From the NCBI RefSeq assembly GCF_029892155.1, contig NZ_JARZAG010000016.1:1-64000 (forward strand): 64,000 bases of DNA, read 5' to 3'. A program made the position numbers and the translations under genes. Source of the stretch: Kitasatospora sp. GAS204B (GTDB lineage: Bacteria; Actinomycetota; Actinomycetes; Streptomycetales; Streptomycetaceae). Positions within the stretch are counted from its first letter, which is position 1, and each line of letters begins with the position of its first letter. This document shows, in pieces, positions 1 through 7,613 of the stretch. The notes beneath the pieces are model-generated. The model saw only the letters and a program-made list of their open reading frames with translations, had not been told where the DNA came from and searched no databases.

Positions 1-612
1 CTGGGTCTGGTGAAGCTGCTCGGCGAGTCCTCGATCGGCTCGGGGGTGCGCCGGGTGGAGGCGCTGGTCGGCGTGGACGCCTACAAGTTCCTGGCCCGCG
101 AGCACACGGTGGTGGCGCAGCTGACCGAGCTGGTCAAGGGTCGTCCGGAGGAGCTGCCGGAGAAGATCTCCGCGATGCTGGGCAAGCTGAAGGACGCCGA
201 GAAGGAGATCGAGCGGTTCCGCGCGGAGAAGGTGCTGGCCGCCGCGGCGGGTCTGGCCGACGCGGCCGAGGACGTGCGGGGCGTGGCACTGGTCGCGGCC
301 CGGGTCGCCGACGGTGTCGGCGCGGACGAGCTGCGCAAGCTGGTCCTGGATGTGCGCAACCGGTTGGGCTCGCGTCCGGCCGTGGTCGCGGCCTTCACGG
401 TGGTGAACGACCGTCCGTTGACCGTGATCGCCACCAACGAGGAGGCCCGCGCGCGCGGCGTCAAGGCCGGTGAACTGGTCCGCACCGCCGCCAAGACGCT
501 CGGCGGTGGCGGTGGCGGCAAGGACGACGTGGCCCAGGGCGGCGGCACCGACGCCCGCGCCGTGGACGCCGCCATCGCCGCCGTGCGCCACAGCGTGCAC
601 GGGAACGGCTGA
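1..612 (+). CDS. alaS: alanyl-tRNA synthetase, C-terminal part (gene cut by window start)
   Basis: The last 203 codons of an alanyl-tRNA synthetase, read in frame from base 1. The visible part covers the coiled-coil linker (LVKGRPEELPEKISAMLGKL region) and the DHHA1/C-Ala domain, ending in the family signature KTLGGGGGGKDDVAQGGG. The enzyme charges tRNA-Ala with alanine in the cytoplasm. The catalytic and editing domains lie outside the window. The stop (610-612) is only 4 bp before the GTG of the phosphopantetheinyl transferase, so the gene sits in one transcription unit with natural-product genes. From general knowledge, the housekeeping streptomycete alaS is followed by ruvX/mltG/aroE, which are absent here. 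I infer a second, cluster-linked copy, possibly a resistance copy. Identity is sure; the resistance role is inference. Confidence 0.93.
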   Translation: MGLVKLLGESSIGSGVRRVEALVGVDAYKFLAREHTVVAQLTELVKGRPEELPEKISAMLGKLKDAEKEIERFRAEKVLAAAAGLADAAEDVRGVALVAARVADGVGADELRKLVLDVRNRLGSRPAVVAAFTVVNDRPLTVIATNEEARARGVKAGELVRTAAKTLGGGGGGKDDVAQGGGTDARAVDAAIAAVRHSVHGNG

Positions 613-616
613 TCGC

Positions 617-1420
617 GTGCTGAGCGGCTACCCCCTGCCGCTGCGGGGTGCGGCGCATGTCTGGCTCGGCGACGGGAGTTCGTCCGATCCGGTCCAGGAC
701 CTGACGTTGCTCTCCGACACCGAGCGGAGCCGATGTACCAGGTTCTTCAGCCCCGAGGACCGGCGCCGTTACGTCGCCGCCTGGGCCGCGGTCCGCAGGG
801 TGCTGGCCGGCTACCTGGACACCGGCCCCGGCGAGATCCGGCTGGGCGCCGGCCGGTCCGCGGCGCGGGACAGCGGCAGCTACCCGCAGCTCGTGGTGGA
901 GACGTCGCAGCCGCGCGTCTGCCTGAGCGTCGCCCGGTCCGAGGATCTGTGGGTGCTCGGGCTGGCGGTCGACGACCCGATCGGGGTGGACGTCGAACAC
1001 GTCCGCGGGTTCGACACCGAGGGACTCATCGACCGGTGTCTGGCACCGGAGGAGCAGCGGCAGGTGCGGACGCTGTCCGGCGGCGCGCGCGACGCGGCCT
1101 TCGTGCGGGCCTGGACCCGCAAGCAGGCGGTCATGAAGGCGGCGGGCCTGCCGCGCGCCACCGCGCCGCACCAGGTGCTGGTGCCATCGCGCGGGCCCAC
1201 CGTGGTGCGGGTCGAACTGCTGCGCGACGCCCTGCGCGCACCGGGCGGCTGGCTGGTGCAGGACCTGCCGCCGGCCGGGTCCGCGCTGGCGGCGATCGCC
1301 CGGCCGGAGAGCTGCGCGGGCCCCGTGAACTGGTACGACGGCACGAGCGGGAACACCCCGGTGGGCCTCGGCCTTCCAACTCATAGCGCCGACCATGAGG
1401 AGATGTCAGAGCATGCTTGA
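617..1420 (+). CDS. Sfp-type 4'-phosphopantetheinyl transferase
   Basis: A 267-aa protein of the Sfp/Gsp class, which transfers the phosphopantetheine arm of CoA onto the conserved serine of carrier proteins. The ACPS-fold motifs are visible: GVDVE near residue 119 (Mg-binding acidic residues) and WTRKQAVMKAAG (the W-x-x-K-x-x-x-x-K helix). I chose GTG 617 because it follows the alanyl-tRNA synthetase stop by 4 bp; the open frame runs further upstream but overlaps that gene. The stop overlaps the next gene's start by 8 bp, suggesting translational coupling. Its likely client is the PCP domain of the NRPS at 7614-10817. A broader housekeeping role cannot be excluded. Confidence 0.9.
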   Translation: MLSGYPLPLRGAAHVWLGDGSSSDPVQDLTLLSDTERSRCTRFFSPEDRRRYVAAWAAVRRVLAGYLDTGPGEIRLGAGRSAARDSGSYPQLVVETSQPRVCLSVARSEDLWVLGLAVDDPIGVDVEHVRGFDTEGLIDRCLAPEEQRQVRTLSGGARDAAFVRAWTRKQAVMKAAGLPRATAPHQVLVPSRGPTVVRVELLRDALRAPGGWLVQDLPPAGSALAAIARPESCAGPVNWYDGTSGNTPVGLGLPTHSADHEEMSEHA

Positions 1421-2021
1421 AGCAACCGAGCCCGGTGACCGGAAGTTCCTCTTCCTGCTGGGCAGCGCCCGCCAGGGTGGCAACACCGAGACGCTCGCGC
1501 GCCGCGCGGCGGCGGGCCTGCCGGCGGACGTGCAGCAGCAGTGGCTGCGCCTGAGCGACCTGGCGCTCCCGGCCTTCGAGGACCGCCGGCACGACGGCGA
1601 AGGCATCTATCCGGACCCGGTCGACGAGGCCCGGGTGCTGCTCGACGCCACCCTGGCCGCCACCGACCTGGTGATCGCCTCGCCGCTCTACTGGTACAGC
1701 GTCTCGGCGAGCACCAAGCTCTACCTGGACCACTGGTCGGGGTGGATGCGCGTGGCGGGCCTGGACTTCAAGCCCCGGATGGGCGGCAAGACGATGTGGG
1801 CGATCAGCGCGCTCGCGACCGACGACCAGAGCGTGGCCGACCCGCTGCTCGGGACGCTGCGCAACAGCGCCGACTACATGGCGATGCGGTGGGGTGGCTC
1901 GCTGCTCGGCTACGCCAACTCTCCCGGCCAGATCCTCACCGATGCCGAGGCGCTGGAGAAGGCGGGGTCGTTCTTCGGCCTGGCGGAGCGACTCGCGGAC
2001 CGCCCGCTCCAGCACAGCTGA
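1413..2021 (+). CDS. flavodoxin-fold NADPH-dependent FMN reductase / NAD(P)H oxidoreductase
   Basis: A 202-aa flavodoxin-like protein. Its N-terminal FMN phosphate-binding loop reads GSARQGGNTETLA, and SPLYWYSVSASTKLYLD follows, as in NADPH-dependent FMN reductases and flavodoxin-fold quinone or nitro reductases. The start at ATG 1413 is preceded by AGGAGA about 9 bp upstream; an ATG at 1395 lies further inside the transferase gene. Within the cluster it could reduce a nitro or quinone group, or supply reduced flavin or electrons to the diiron oxygenase. The substrate cannot be read from sequence. A terminator-like hairpin follows at 2038-2066, facing the convergent regulator gene. Confidence 0.85.
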   Translation: MLEATEPGDRKFLFLLGSARQGGNTETLARRAAAGLPADVQQQWLRLSDLALPAFEDRRHDGEGIYPDPVDEARVLLDATLAATDLVIASPLYWYSVSASTKLYLDHWSGWMRVAGLDFKPRMGGKTMWAISALATDDQSVADPLLGTLRNSADYMAMRWGGSLLGYANSPGQILTDAEALEKAGSFFGLAERLADRPLQHS

Positions 2022-2037
2022 GCTCCACCCGATCACG

Positions 2038-2066
2038 CTGACGGTGCGTCTTTGACGTGCCGTCAG
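2038..2066. terminator. hairpin between convergent genes
   Basis: Arms 2038-2049 and 2055-2066 pair around a 5-nt loop, with two G-T wobble positions (CTGACGG at the base pairs with CCGTCAG). The site lies between the reductase gene (+) and the LuxR-type regulator gene (-), so it may terminate both. No long U tract, as is usual in streptomycetes. Confidence 0.55.
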
Positions 2067-2148
2067 CCGCGTTCTGGTCGCGTACGACCTTGGCAGGTCG
2101 CGCGGCGCGGAGGCCGCTGCTCGACGTCTGGTCAGCAGGGCACACCGG

Positions 2149-3192
2149 TCAGGACCTCCGGGGCTGCGGGTCGTCGCCGTCGGGCAGTCCGCCGCGCAGC
2201 AGGAAGCCTGCCTGGAAGCGGGAGGCGGCGCCCAGTTGGGTCATGATCTCGGAGATGTGGCGCTGGCAGGTGCGCTCCGAGACGCCGATCCGGCGGGCGA
2301 TGCTCTTGTCGTCGAAACCCTCGGCCAGCAGCTTGGTGATCACGTGCTTGATGTCCCTGGAGACGGCCTTGGCCTCCTCGCGCGCGTAGCCGGTCGGGAA
2401 GTCGAGGGAGGCCAGCCAGGCGCGGTCGAACGCGGCGATCATGAAGGCGACCACATCGGGGTCGCGCACCACCAGGGCGGCGCCGGAGGACTGGCGCACT
2501 CCCATGATCCCGGTGGTCCGGTCGAAGATGATCATCCGGACGAGGCCGTCGCCATGGGTGCGGACCTGACCGCCCAGCGCGGCGACGCGTTCGGCGTAGG
2601 CGACGGCGGGCGGGTTGTAGCGGGCGGAGTGCTGGTAGATCGAGCGCATGCCGACGCCGCGGCGCAGCATGTCCTCGTCGCGGGTGACGGCGTCCTCCAG
2701 GTGGTCGATCGGGCGGCCGCCGCCCGGCTGTGAGGTCAGCACCTCGTGTTCGCAGCAGGCGGCCAGCTCGGTGAGCAACTCGCGGACGGCGTGCACATCG
2801 GTGATGAGCTCCAGCGAGCCGCGCCGGCCGCCCCGGGTGGCGGAGGCGTAGACGGGCGCCAGGCCCCGCAGGGTGCTGCGCACCTCCTCGAGGGCGAGTT
2901 GCCGCCGGTGCGCCTCCTGCTCCGCCGGGGCCAGCAGGCGGGCGGCCGCGGAGTCGGGGGCCACACAGACCCAGCCCTCGCCGTCGACGGCCGGTTGGAG
3001 CAGCCGCAGTCGAACCAGCAGCGCCACCGCCTCGTCCGCCGCCGCCGGTGGGAGCTCCAACGCGTCGGTGAGGTCCACCGATCGGAACTGATCGTGACGG
3101 GCCGCGTACCGATAGATACGAACGGCATCCTCAGTCAAGACCGGTGCACCGAGTGTAGACAGGAGTTCGTCACCTATGTCCAGCTTTCCCAT
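2149..3192 (-). CDS. LuxR-type transcriptional regulator with TrmB-like sensor region
   Basis: A 347-aa regulator. An N-terminal winged-helix-like region (about residues 1-75) is followed by a central domain resembling the TrmB/PLD-like sensory part, and a C-terminal LuxR-type helix-turn-helix (DDKSIARRIGVSERTCQRHI). It lacks a receiver domain and membrane segments. ATG 3192 (MGKLDIGD) is the preferred start, with AAGGGTG about 11 bp upstream; an upstream in-frame start at 3342 would overlap the divergent gene. It is divergently transcribed from a small secreted peptide gene about 150 bp away. Regulators of this type beside short secreted-peptide genes are frequent in actinobacterial gene clusters, so it is the likely pathway regulator. 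Confidence 0.85.
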   Translation of the reverse strand: MGKLDIGDELLSTLGAPVLTEDAVRIYRYAARHDQFRSVDLTDALELPPAAADEAVALLVRLRLLQPAVDGEGWVCVAPDSAAARLLAPAEQEAHRRQLALEEVRSTLRGLAPVYASATRGGRRGSLELITDVHAVRELLTELAACCEHEVLTSQPGGGRPIDHLEDAVTRDEDMLRRGVGMRSIYQHSARYNPPAVAYAERVAALGGQVRTHGDGLVRMIIFDRTTGIMGVRQSSGAALVVRDPDVVAFMIAAFDRAWLASLDFPTGYAREEAKAVSRDIKHVITKLLAEGFDDKSIARRIGVSERTCQRHISEIMTQLGAASRFQAGFLLRGGLPDGDDPQPRRS

Positions 3193-3340
3193 AGTTGGTT
3201 CACCCTTCTGAATCCCGCCTGCCAGGAACATGATCCCCGGTAGCTGCTGACCTGCCACTGTCTGGATGAAATGTTTGAGGTGACGGGGGGACAGCGTGCC
3301 GTCCCGCGTAGAGCCACTCACCTCTCCGGAAGTTCGCGTC
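3193..3340. promoter_or_regulatory. divergent promoter region, regulator / small peptide
   Basis: A 148-bp space between the divergent LuxR-type regulator start (3192) and the small peptide start (3341). It is AT-richer than its surroundings and must carry promoters for at least the regulator. No clear consensus -10/-35 or operator could be named by eye. Confidence 0.5.
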
Positions 3341-3547
3341 ATGACGAAACGTCAACTCTTTCCCTTGCTGGCCACCGTGGCCCTGACGGCCTTCGCCTTC
3401 CAGGGCGCTGCCGCATCGATGGCGGGCCCGACCGCCGCCGGATCGGTCCCGCGCACCGTGCGGACGGTGCGGCAGGACTCCGCACTGATGGCCGGTCAGA
3501 GCGCCCCAACCACGGGCGCACTGGCCGGCGACACCGGCTGGGGCTGA
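3341..3547 (+). CDS. small secreted peptide (68 aa), partner of the LuxR-type regulator
   Basis: The N-terminus MTKRQLFPLLATVALTAFAF is a typical Sec signal: KR, then a hydrophobic core, then a small-residue cleavage region (GAAASMA) near residues 24-30. The mature part is about 40 aa, rich in Gly, Ala, Thr and Arg, with no cysteine, and ends in GDTGWG. I recognise no enzyme domain. A precursor peptide beside a one-component LuxR-type regulator suggests an extracellular signal or its fragment, but nothing proves this. ATG 3341 was chosen over an upstream start at 3296 because the signal peptide begins there. It lies 98 bp before the diiron oxygenase gene. Confidence 0.6.
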   Translation: MTKRQLFPLLATVALTAFAFQGAAASMAGPTAAGSVPRTVRTVRQDSALMAGQSAPTTGALAGDTGWG

Positions 3548-3645
3548 GCCCCGATCAGGGCGCCCCACAACGAATGTCACTGAAAGTCATCAAGCGCCGA
3601 TCGCGCTGACGCACAGTTGCTTTTCAATTGCTCAGGGGGTCTTCT

Positions 3646-4701
3646 ATGTCTGCTACGCCCATCACCGGACACTCTGCATCCTTGACAGCGTCGGACTCCG
3701 ACCTGCGGTCCGTCGTCGACGAGATCACCGGATGGCTCCGTTCCGCGCCCGAGACGGTGGACGCCGCGCTCACCGGCGCCGAGCGCCTGCGGATCCTCGA
3801 CCAGGTGACCGCCATCAACGCGGCCGCGGCGAAGAACGACGGGGCGGCCCTGTACGCACAGCAGTTCCTGCTGGACCGGATCTACCGGATGCACACGCAG
3901 TTGACCGACCAGCCCACCGCCGAGGGCTCCTCGGTCATCCATGAGATCACCCGGCTGCTGGAGGCCGCCACGGCCGAGGCCCAGGACCGGCTGATCGAGC
4001 CCGGCCTGATCGACCAGGCCCCTGCCGAGCCCCGCGCCTACCTGTCCTGGCTCAAGCAGCTGGCCCGCGAGCACCGGGTCTACAAGCACCCCTACTACCA
4101 CGAGTTCGTCCGCAACCAGGCGACCACCGACGACCTGCGCAACTACGTGATGCAGGAGTCGGTGGTGGACGGCCGGTTCGACGACCTGCTCGCGATGATG
4201 CAGGTCGGCACCGCCGGCGCGGCGAAGATGGAGATCGCCGCCAACTTCTGGGACGAGATGGGCAACGGGGACCACGAGCAGGTCCACACCCACCTGTTCA
4301 ACAAGATCTTCGAGGTCTTCGACATCCCCGACAGCGAGCTGGAGAGCGCGCTGACGGCCAACTCGCTGCTCAACGGCAACCTGGCGGTCATGCTCTGCCG
4401 GTACCGCACCCTGTACCCGGAGGCGGTCGGCTACCTCGGCATGACCGAGTGGATGGCTCCCGACCGCTTCGTGCAGGTGGTGCACGCCTGGGAGCGGCTG
4501 GGGCTGCCCGAGGTCGGCATCACCTACCACAAGCTGCACATCACCATCGACTCCCAGCACGCCCAGGGCTGGTTCCACAACGTGGTGCTGCCGGCCGCGG
4601 AGTCCGAGCAGATGCGCCGCGCCATCGCGCGCGGCATCCTCTGGCGCCTGAACGCCTCCGCGGCCTACCTCGACGAGCGCATGCCGATGATCGCCGCCTG
4701 A
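3646..4701 (+). CDS. haem-oxygenase-like diiron oxygenase (HDO superfamily)
   Basis: A 351-aa iron-containing redox enzyme of the haem-oxygenase-like diiron superfamily, which includes SznF, UndA, CADD, PolF and BelK/HrmI. Ligand patterns visible in the C-terminal half are E204-x9-H214 (DEMGNGDHEQVH) and H298-x3-D302-x2-H305 (HITIDSQH). Acidic residues in helix 1 (E171, with D175 or D179 nearby) would complete the site. The spacing of the last two motifs matches that known for SznF. Start ATG 3646 has an AGGGGGT ribosome site; an ATG at 3628 is less likely. The 2OG-Fe dioxygenase gene follows, the arrangement of HrmI/HrmJ and BelK/BelL, where the HDO converts lysine to 6-nitronorleucine. N-oxygenation is therefore plausible; C-C cleavage or azetidine formation are alternatives. 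Confidence 0.87.
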   Translation: MSATPITGHSASLTASDSDLRSVVDEITGWLRSAPETVDAALTGAERLRILDQVTAINAAAAKNDGAALYAQQFLLDRIYRMHTQLTDQPTAEGSSVIHEITRLLEAATAEAQDRLIEPGLIDQAPAEPRAYLSWLKQLAREHRVYKHPYYHEFVRNQATTDDLRNYVMQESVVDGRFDDLLAMMQVGTAGAAKMEIAANFWDEMGNGDHEQVHTHLFNKIFEVFDIPDSELESALTANSLLNGNLAVMLCRYRTLYPEAVGYLGMTEWMAPDRFVQVVHAWERLGLPEVGITYHKLHITIDSQHAQGWFHNVVLPAAESEQMRRAIARGILWRLNASAAYLDERMPMIAA

Positions 4702-4759
4702 TCTCCCGTCATGGGACACCGTCCTCGTTCGCAGCATGAGCATCATGAAAGGCATCACC

Positions 4760-5452
4760 ATGCCCCTCGGTAGCCAGGGATTCACCGTCATCGACCTGCC
4801 GGAGATCGAGCCGGACCTTCTTCCGAGCTATGACGACTGCCCGGTCGACGAGTACATGGGCAACGGCACCCGTTTCAAGCGTTTCTCACAGTACAAGCTC
4901 GAGCCGGCCGGGGCGGCGGACTGGACGTTCGAGCGCCTCGCCCACCGCGACTACACCACGTTCAAGAAGTTCAACTCGGTGGGCGGCGGCATCCGCCGCG
5001 TCTACGAGCCGATCAAGGTGGACTTCACCCCGCTGATCGCCTTCGGCGTCAAGGAGCTCGGGCTCGACCGCTCCGAGGCCTGGCAGATCAACGTCCACCA
5101 GAACCGGACCAAGGCGGACGGCGGCAAGCCCGGGCCGCTCACCCCCGAGGGCGTCCACCACGACGGCCACGAGTTCGTCATGATCGCCGTGTTGAACAAG
5201 GAGAACGTGGCCGGCGGGATGACCCGGCTGTGGCACGAGGGCGACGAAGCGCCCTTCTGGACCGGCACGTTGGAGCCGGGGCAGGCCGTGCTGCTGGACG
5301 ACCGCGGGCTGGCGCACGACGTGACCGACGTGCTGTCGGCGGACGGCCGGCCGGGCCACCGCGACATCGTGATCATCGCCTTCTCCCGCTGGGCCGAGAA
5401 GTGGTACGGCGACGAGCACGACGAGGCGGCGCTGACCGACCAGGAGAGCTGA
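4760..5452 (+). CDS. 2OG-Fe(II) dioxygenase (2OG-Fe dioxygenase family, PF10014-like)
   Basis: A 230-aa non-haem iron, 2-oxoglutarate oxygenase of the compact family that includes isoleucine 4-hydroxylase and, to my recollection, HrmJ/BelL. The facial triad is visible as H133-x-D135 (GVHHDGHEF) and distal H186 (LAHDVTDV), with R201 (GHRDIVII) to bind 2-oxoglutarate. ATG 4760 is preferred because GAAAGG sits 7 bp upstream; ATGs at 4736 and 4745 are alternatives. It follows the diiron oxygenase by 58 bp and probably acts next on the same free amino acid, by hydroxylation or, as with HrmJ/BelL, cyclopropane formation. A hairpin follows the gene. Confidence 0.88.
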   Translation: MPLGSQGFTVIDLPEIEPDLLPSYDDCPVDEYMGNGTRFKRFSQYKLEPAGAADWTFERLAHRDYTTFKKFNSVGGGIRRVYEPIKVDFTPLIAFGVKELGLDRSEAWQINVHQNRTKADGGKPGPLTPEGVHHDGHEFVMIAVLNKENVAGGMTRLWHEGDEAPFWTGTLEPGQAVLLDDRGLAHDVTDVLSADGRPGHRDIVIIAFSRWAEKWYGDEHDEAALTDQES

Positions 5453-5471
5453 GCCACCGCTCCAGGAGAGA

Positions 5472-5520
5472 GGTGCCGGGCCCGTTCCCCCGCGCGATCC
5501 GCGGGGGAACGGGCCGCACC
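5472..5520 (+). terminator. strong hairpin after the oxygenase pair
   Basis: A perfect 16-bp stem (5479-5494 with 5500-5515) around a CGATC loop. It extends outward to 5472-5520 with a one-base bulge. It lies 27 bp after the dioxygenase stop and 43 bp before the next start on the same strand. It probably ends or attenuates the oxygenase transcript and so splits the cluster into two units. Confidence 0.75.
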
Positions 5521-5557
5521 CGCAGGCCATCGACCGGACACCACAAGAGACGGGGCC

Positions 5558-6499
5558 ATGACCGACTTCGCCAAGTACCAAGCGCTGGGCAACGACTATC
5601 TGGTGATCGACCCCCGGCACAGTGACTTCACCCCCTCTCCCGACGCGGTCCGGCTGCTCTGCGACCGCCACTTCGGCGTCGGCGCCGACGGCGTGCTGTT
5701 CGGCCCGCTGGAGCAGCCGCGTCCCGGTGTCCCGGTGCGGCTGCGCATGTTCAACTCGGACGGCAGCGTCTGCGGCCGCAGCGGCAACGGGCTGCGGCTG
5801 TTCGCGCTGTATCTTGCTGAGGAAGACGGTCAACCCCACTTCACCGAAGAGGAGTTCACCGTCCTGACCGAGTCCGGCGAGGTCGCCGTGCGGATCCTGG
5901 ACCTGGCTGCCGGGGTGGTCCAGGTCGCCATGGGACAGCCCGGCTTCGCCGCCGCCGACGTCCCGCTGCTGGCCGAGGACGGCGGCGCGCCGGCCGGCCT
6001 GGCGGTCTCCGTCCCGCTCACCGTGGGCGAGGAGCGGTTCACCGTCACCTCGCTGAACAACGGCAACCCGCACACCGTGGTCCCGCTGCCCGAGGTCGAC
6101 GCCGACCTGGCCCGGCGCCTGGGCCCGCTGATCGCGCGTCACCAGCGCTTCCCGCAGGCCACCAACGTGCAGTTCATGCAGGTGCTGGACCGCGCCACGG
6201 TGCGGATCGAGGTCTACGAGCGCGGCGCCGGCTACACCCTCGCCTCCGGCAGCAGCGCCTGCGCGGCGGCCGCGGTCGCCGCGCGCCTGGGCCTGGTGGA
6301 CCGCCGGGTCGAGGTCCTGATGCCCGGCGGCAGCATCGACATCAGCATCGCCGAGGACGGCGGGATCACCATGACGGGCGGCGCCGAGCAGGTGGCGAAG
6401 GGGTTCTTCGCACCCGCCCTGGCCGCCCGGCTGCGCGCGCACGGCCGGGCCCCTGCTGCCGCTGTCGCCACCGACCAGCCTGCGGGAGCGACGGTATGA
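5558..6499 (+). CDS. diaminopimelate-epimerase-fold protein, Cys/Cys replaced by Ser/Ser
   Basis: A 313-aa DapF-like protein. It has the N-terminal YQALGNDYLVID strand, FNSDGSVCGRSGNGLRLFA in the first half, NNGNPHTVV in the middle and YERGAGYTLASGSSACAAA in the second half. In DAP epimerases the two catalytic thiols lie in CGNG and ACGTG. Here these positions are S75 (SGNG) and S230 (ASGSS). C72 and C234 are close but not aligned with the catalytic positions. The two-thiol epimerase mechanism is therefore not available unless serines substitute; isomerase or dehydratase activity, as in other family members, is possible. The gene's TGA overlaps the aminotransferase ATG. Its role on the cluster's non-standard amino acid is inferred. 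A separate housekeeping dapF is expected elsewhere. Confidence 0.85.
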   Translation: MTDFAKYQALGNDYLVIDPRHSDFTPSPDAVRLLCDRHFGVGADGVLFGPLEQPRPGVPVRLRMFNSDGSVCGRSGNGLRLFALYLAEEDGQPHFTEEEFTVLTESGEVAVRILDLAAGVVQVAMGQPGFAAADVPLLAEDGGAPAGLAVSVPLTVGEERFTVTSLNNGNPHTVVPLPEVDADLARRLGPLIARHQRFPQATNVQFMQVLDRATVRIEVYERGAGYTLASGSSACAAAAVAARLGLVDRRVEVLMPGGSIDISIAEDGGITMTGGAEQVAKGFFAPALAARLRAHGRAPAAAVATDQPAGATV

Positions 6500-7611
6500 C
6501 CGCCGGATACCCCATGCAGCGCTGGGTGTTCCAGGACGCCGCCGGACGCTTCGACATCGACCTCGGCGGCAGCAACATGCGCCCCTGGACGATGCGCGAG
6601 CTGACCGTCCCCGACGAGCTGAGCCTCGACTACGGACACGACCGCGGCATCCTCGCCCTGCGCGAGGCGGTGGCCGGCCTCTACGGCGGCACCGCCGACT
6701 CGGTCCTGATCACCCAGGGCGCCCAGCAGGCGCTCTACCTGGTGTACGCCACGCTGCTGACCCCCGGCGCGCAGGTGATCACCTTCCGCCCGGGCTGGCA
6801 GCAGTCCTGGGACATCCCGGCCGACCTGGGCTGCCGGGTCGACGCCGTCGGCTACCGGCCCGACCTGTCCTTCGACATCGAGGCCGCCCTCGCCTGCGCC
6901 GGGCCCGACCTGCGGCTGATCGTGGTCAACTCCCCCTGCAACCCGACCGGTCGGCGGATCGCGGAAGCCGACCTCGGCGTCCTGCTGGAGCTGGCCGACC
7001 GCACCGGCGCCCACCTGCTGCTGGACGAGGAGTACCGGCTGGACCTGGCGGGCTCGCCGGCGCTGCGCAGCGACCGGGTGGTGTCGGTGTCGAGCCTGTC
7101 GAAGGTGTACGGCTTCCCGGGGCTGCGGGTCGGCTGGCTCTACGGCTCGCCGGAGTTCGTCGAAGCCTGCATGCGCCGCAAGTTCTTCTCCACCATCGCC
7201 AACTCGGTGCTCTGCGAGACGCTCGCCTGCGAGGTGCTGCGCGACCGCGAGCGGTACGTGGGCACCTACCGCGAGGTGACCGGGGCCGGGCTCGAGCTGG
7301 TGCGTGACTTCGCCCGGCGCAACGCCGACGCGGTCGAGCTGGTGGAGCCCGAGGACACCCCGTTCGCCTGGCTCTGGCTGCGGACGGGCGAGGCACCTCT
7401 GGAGATGTGCCGGCGGGCGTTGGACGCCGGCGTCCTGCTGATTCCCGGCGAGACCCTGGGGGCCCACGACGGCTTCCGGGTCTGCTTCGCCCGGGAGTCC
7501 GCCGTGGTCGCCGAAGGCCTGCGGCGCACCGAACGCGTCCTGCGGCCCGCCGCCGTGGCGACCGCGGCCGCTGATCAACTACTGAACGATGTTTCGAATG
7601 GAGTGGTGTAG
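6496..7611 (+). CDS. PLP-dependent aminotransferase class I/II
   Basis: A 371-aa fold-type I PLP enzyme. The Schiff-base lysine is K203 in SSLSKVYGFPGLRVGW; NSPCNPTGR (PLP-contacting Asn) and LLLDEEYRL (Asp for the pyridine nitrogen) precede it. The C-terminal FRVCFAR supplies the substrate-carboxylate arginine. It lacks about 25 N-terminal residues found in the capreomycidine synthase VioD, which has the same overall motif pattern. So it may be a transaminase or a beta/gamma-elimination or replacement enzyme. ATGA overlap with the DapF-like gene and 2 bp spacing to the NRPS show one operon. Substrate unknown; the likely candidate is the oxidised amino acid from the oxygenase pair. Confidence 0.85.
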   Translation: MTAGYPMQRWVFQDAAGRFDIDLGGSNMRPWTMRELTVPDELSLDYGHDRGILALREAVAGLYGGTADSVLITQGAQQALYLVYATLLTPGAQVITFRPGWQQSWDIPADLGCRVDAVGYRPDLSFDIEAALACAGPDLRLIVVNSPCNPTGRRIAEADLGVLLELADRTGAHLLLDEEYRLDLAGSPALRSDRVVSVSSLSKVYGFPGLRVGWLYGSPEFVEACMRRKFFSTIANSVLCETLACEVLRDRERYVGTYREVTGAGLELVRDFARRNADAVELVEPEDTPFAWLWLRTGEAPLEMCRRALDAGVLLIPGETLGAHDGFRVCFARESAVVAEGLRRTERVLRPAAVATAAADQLLNDVSNGVV

Positions 7612-7613
7612 CC

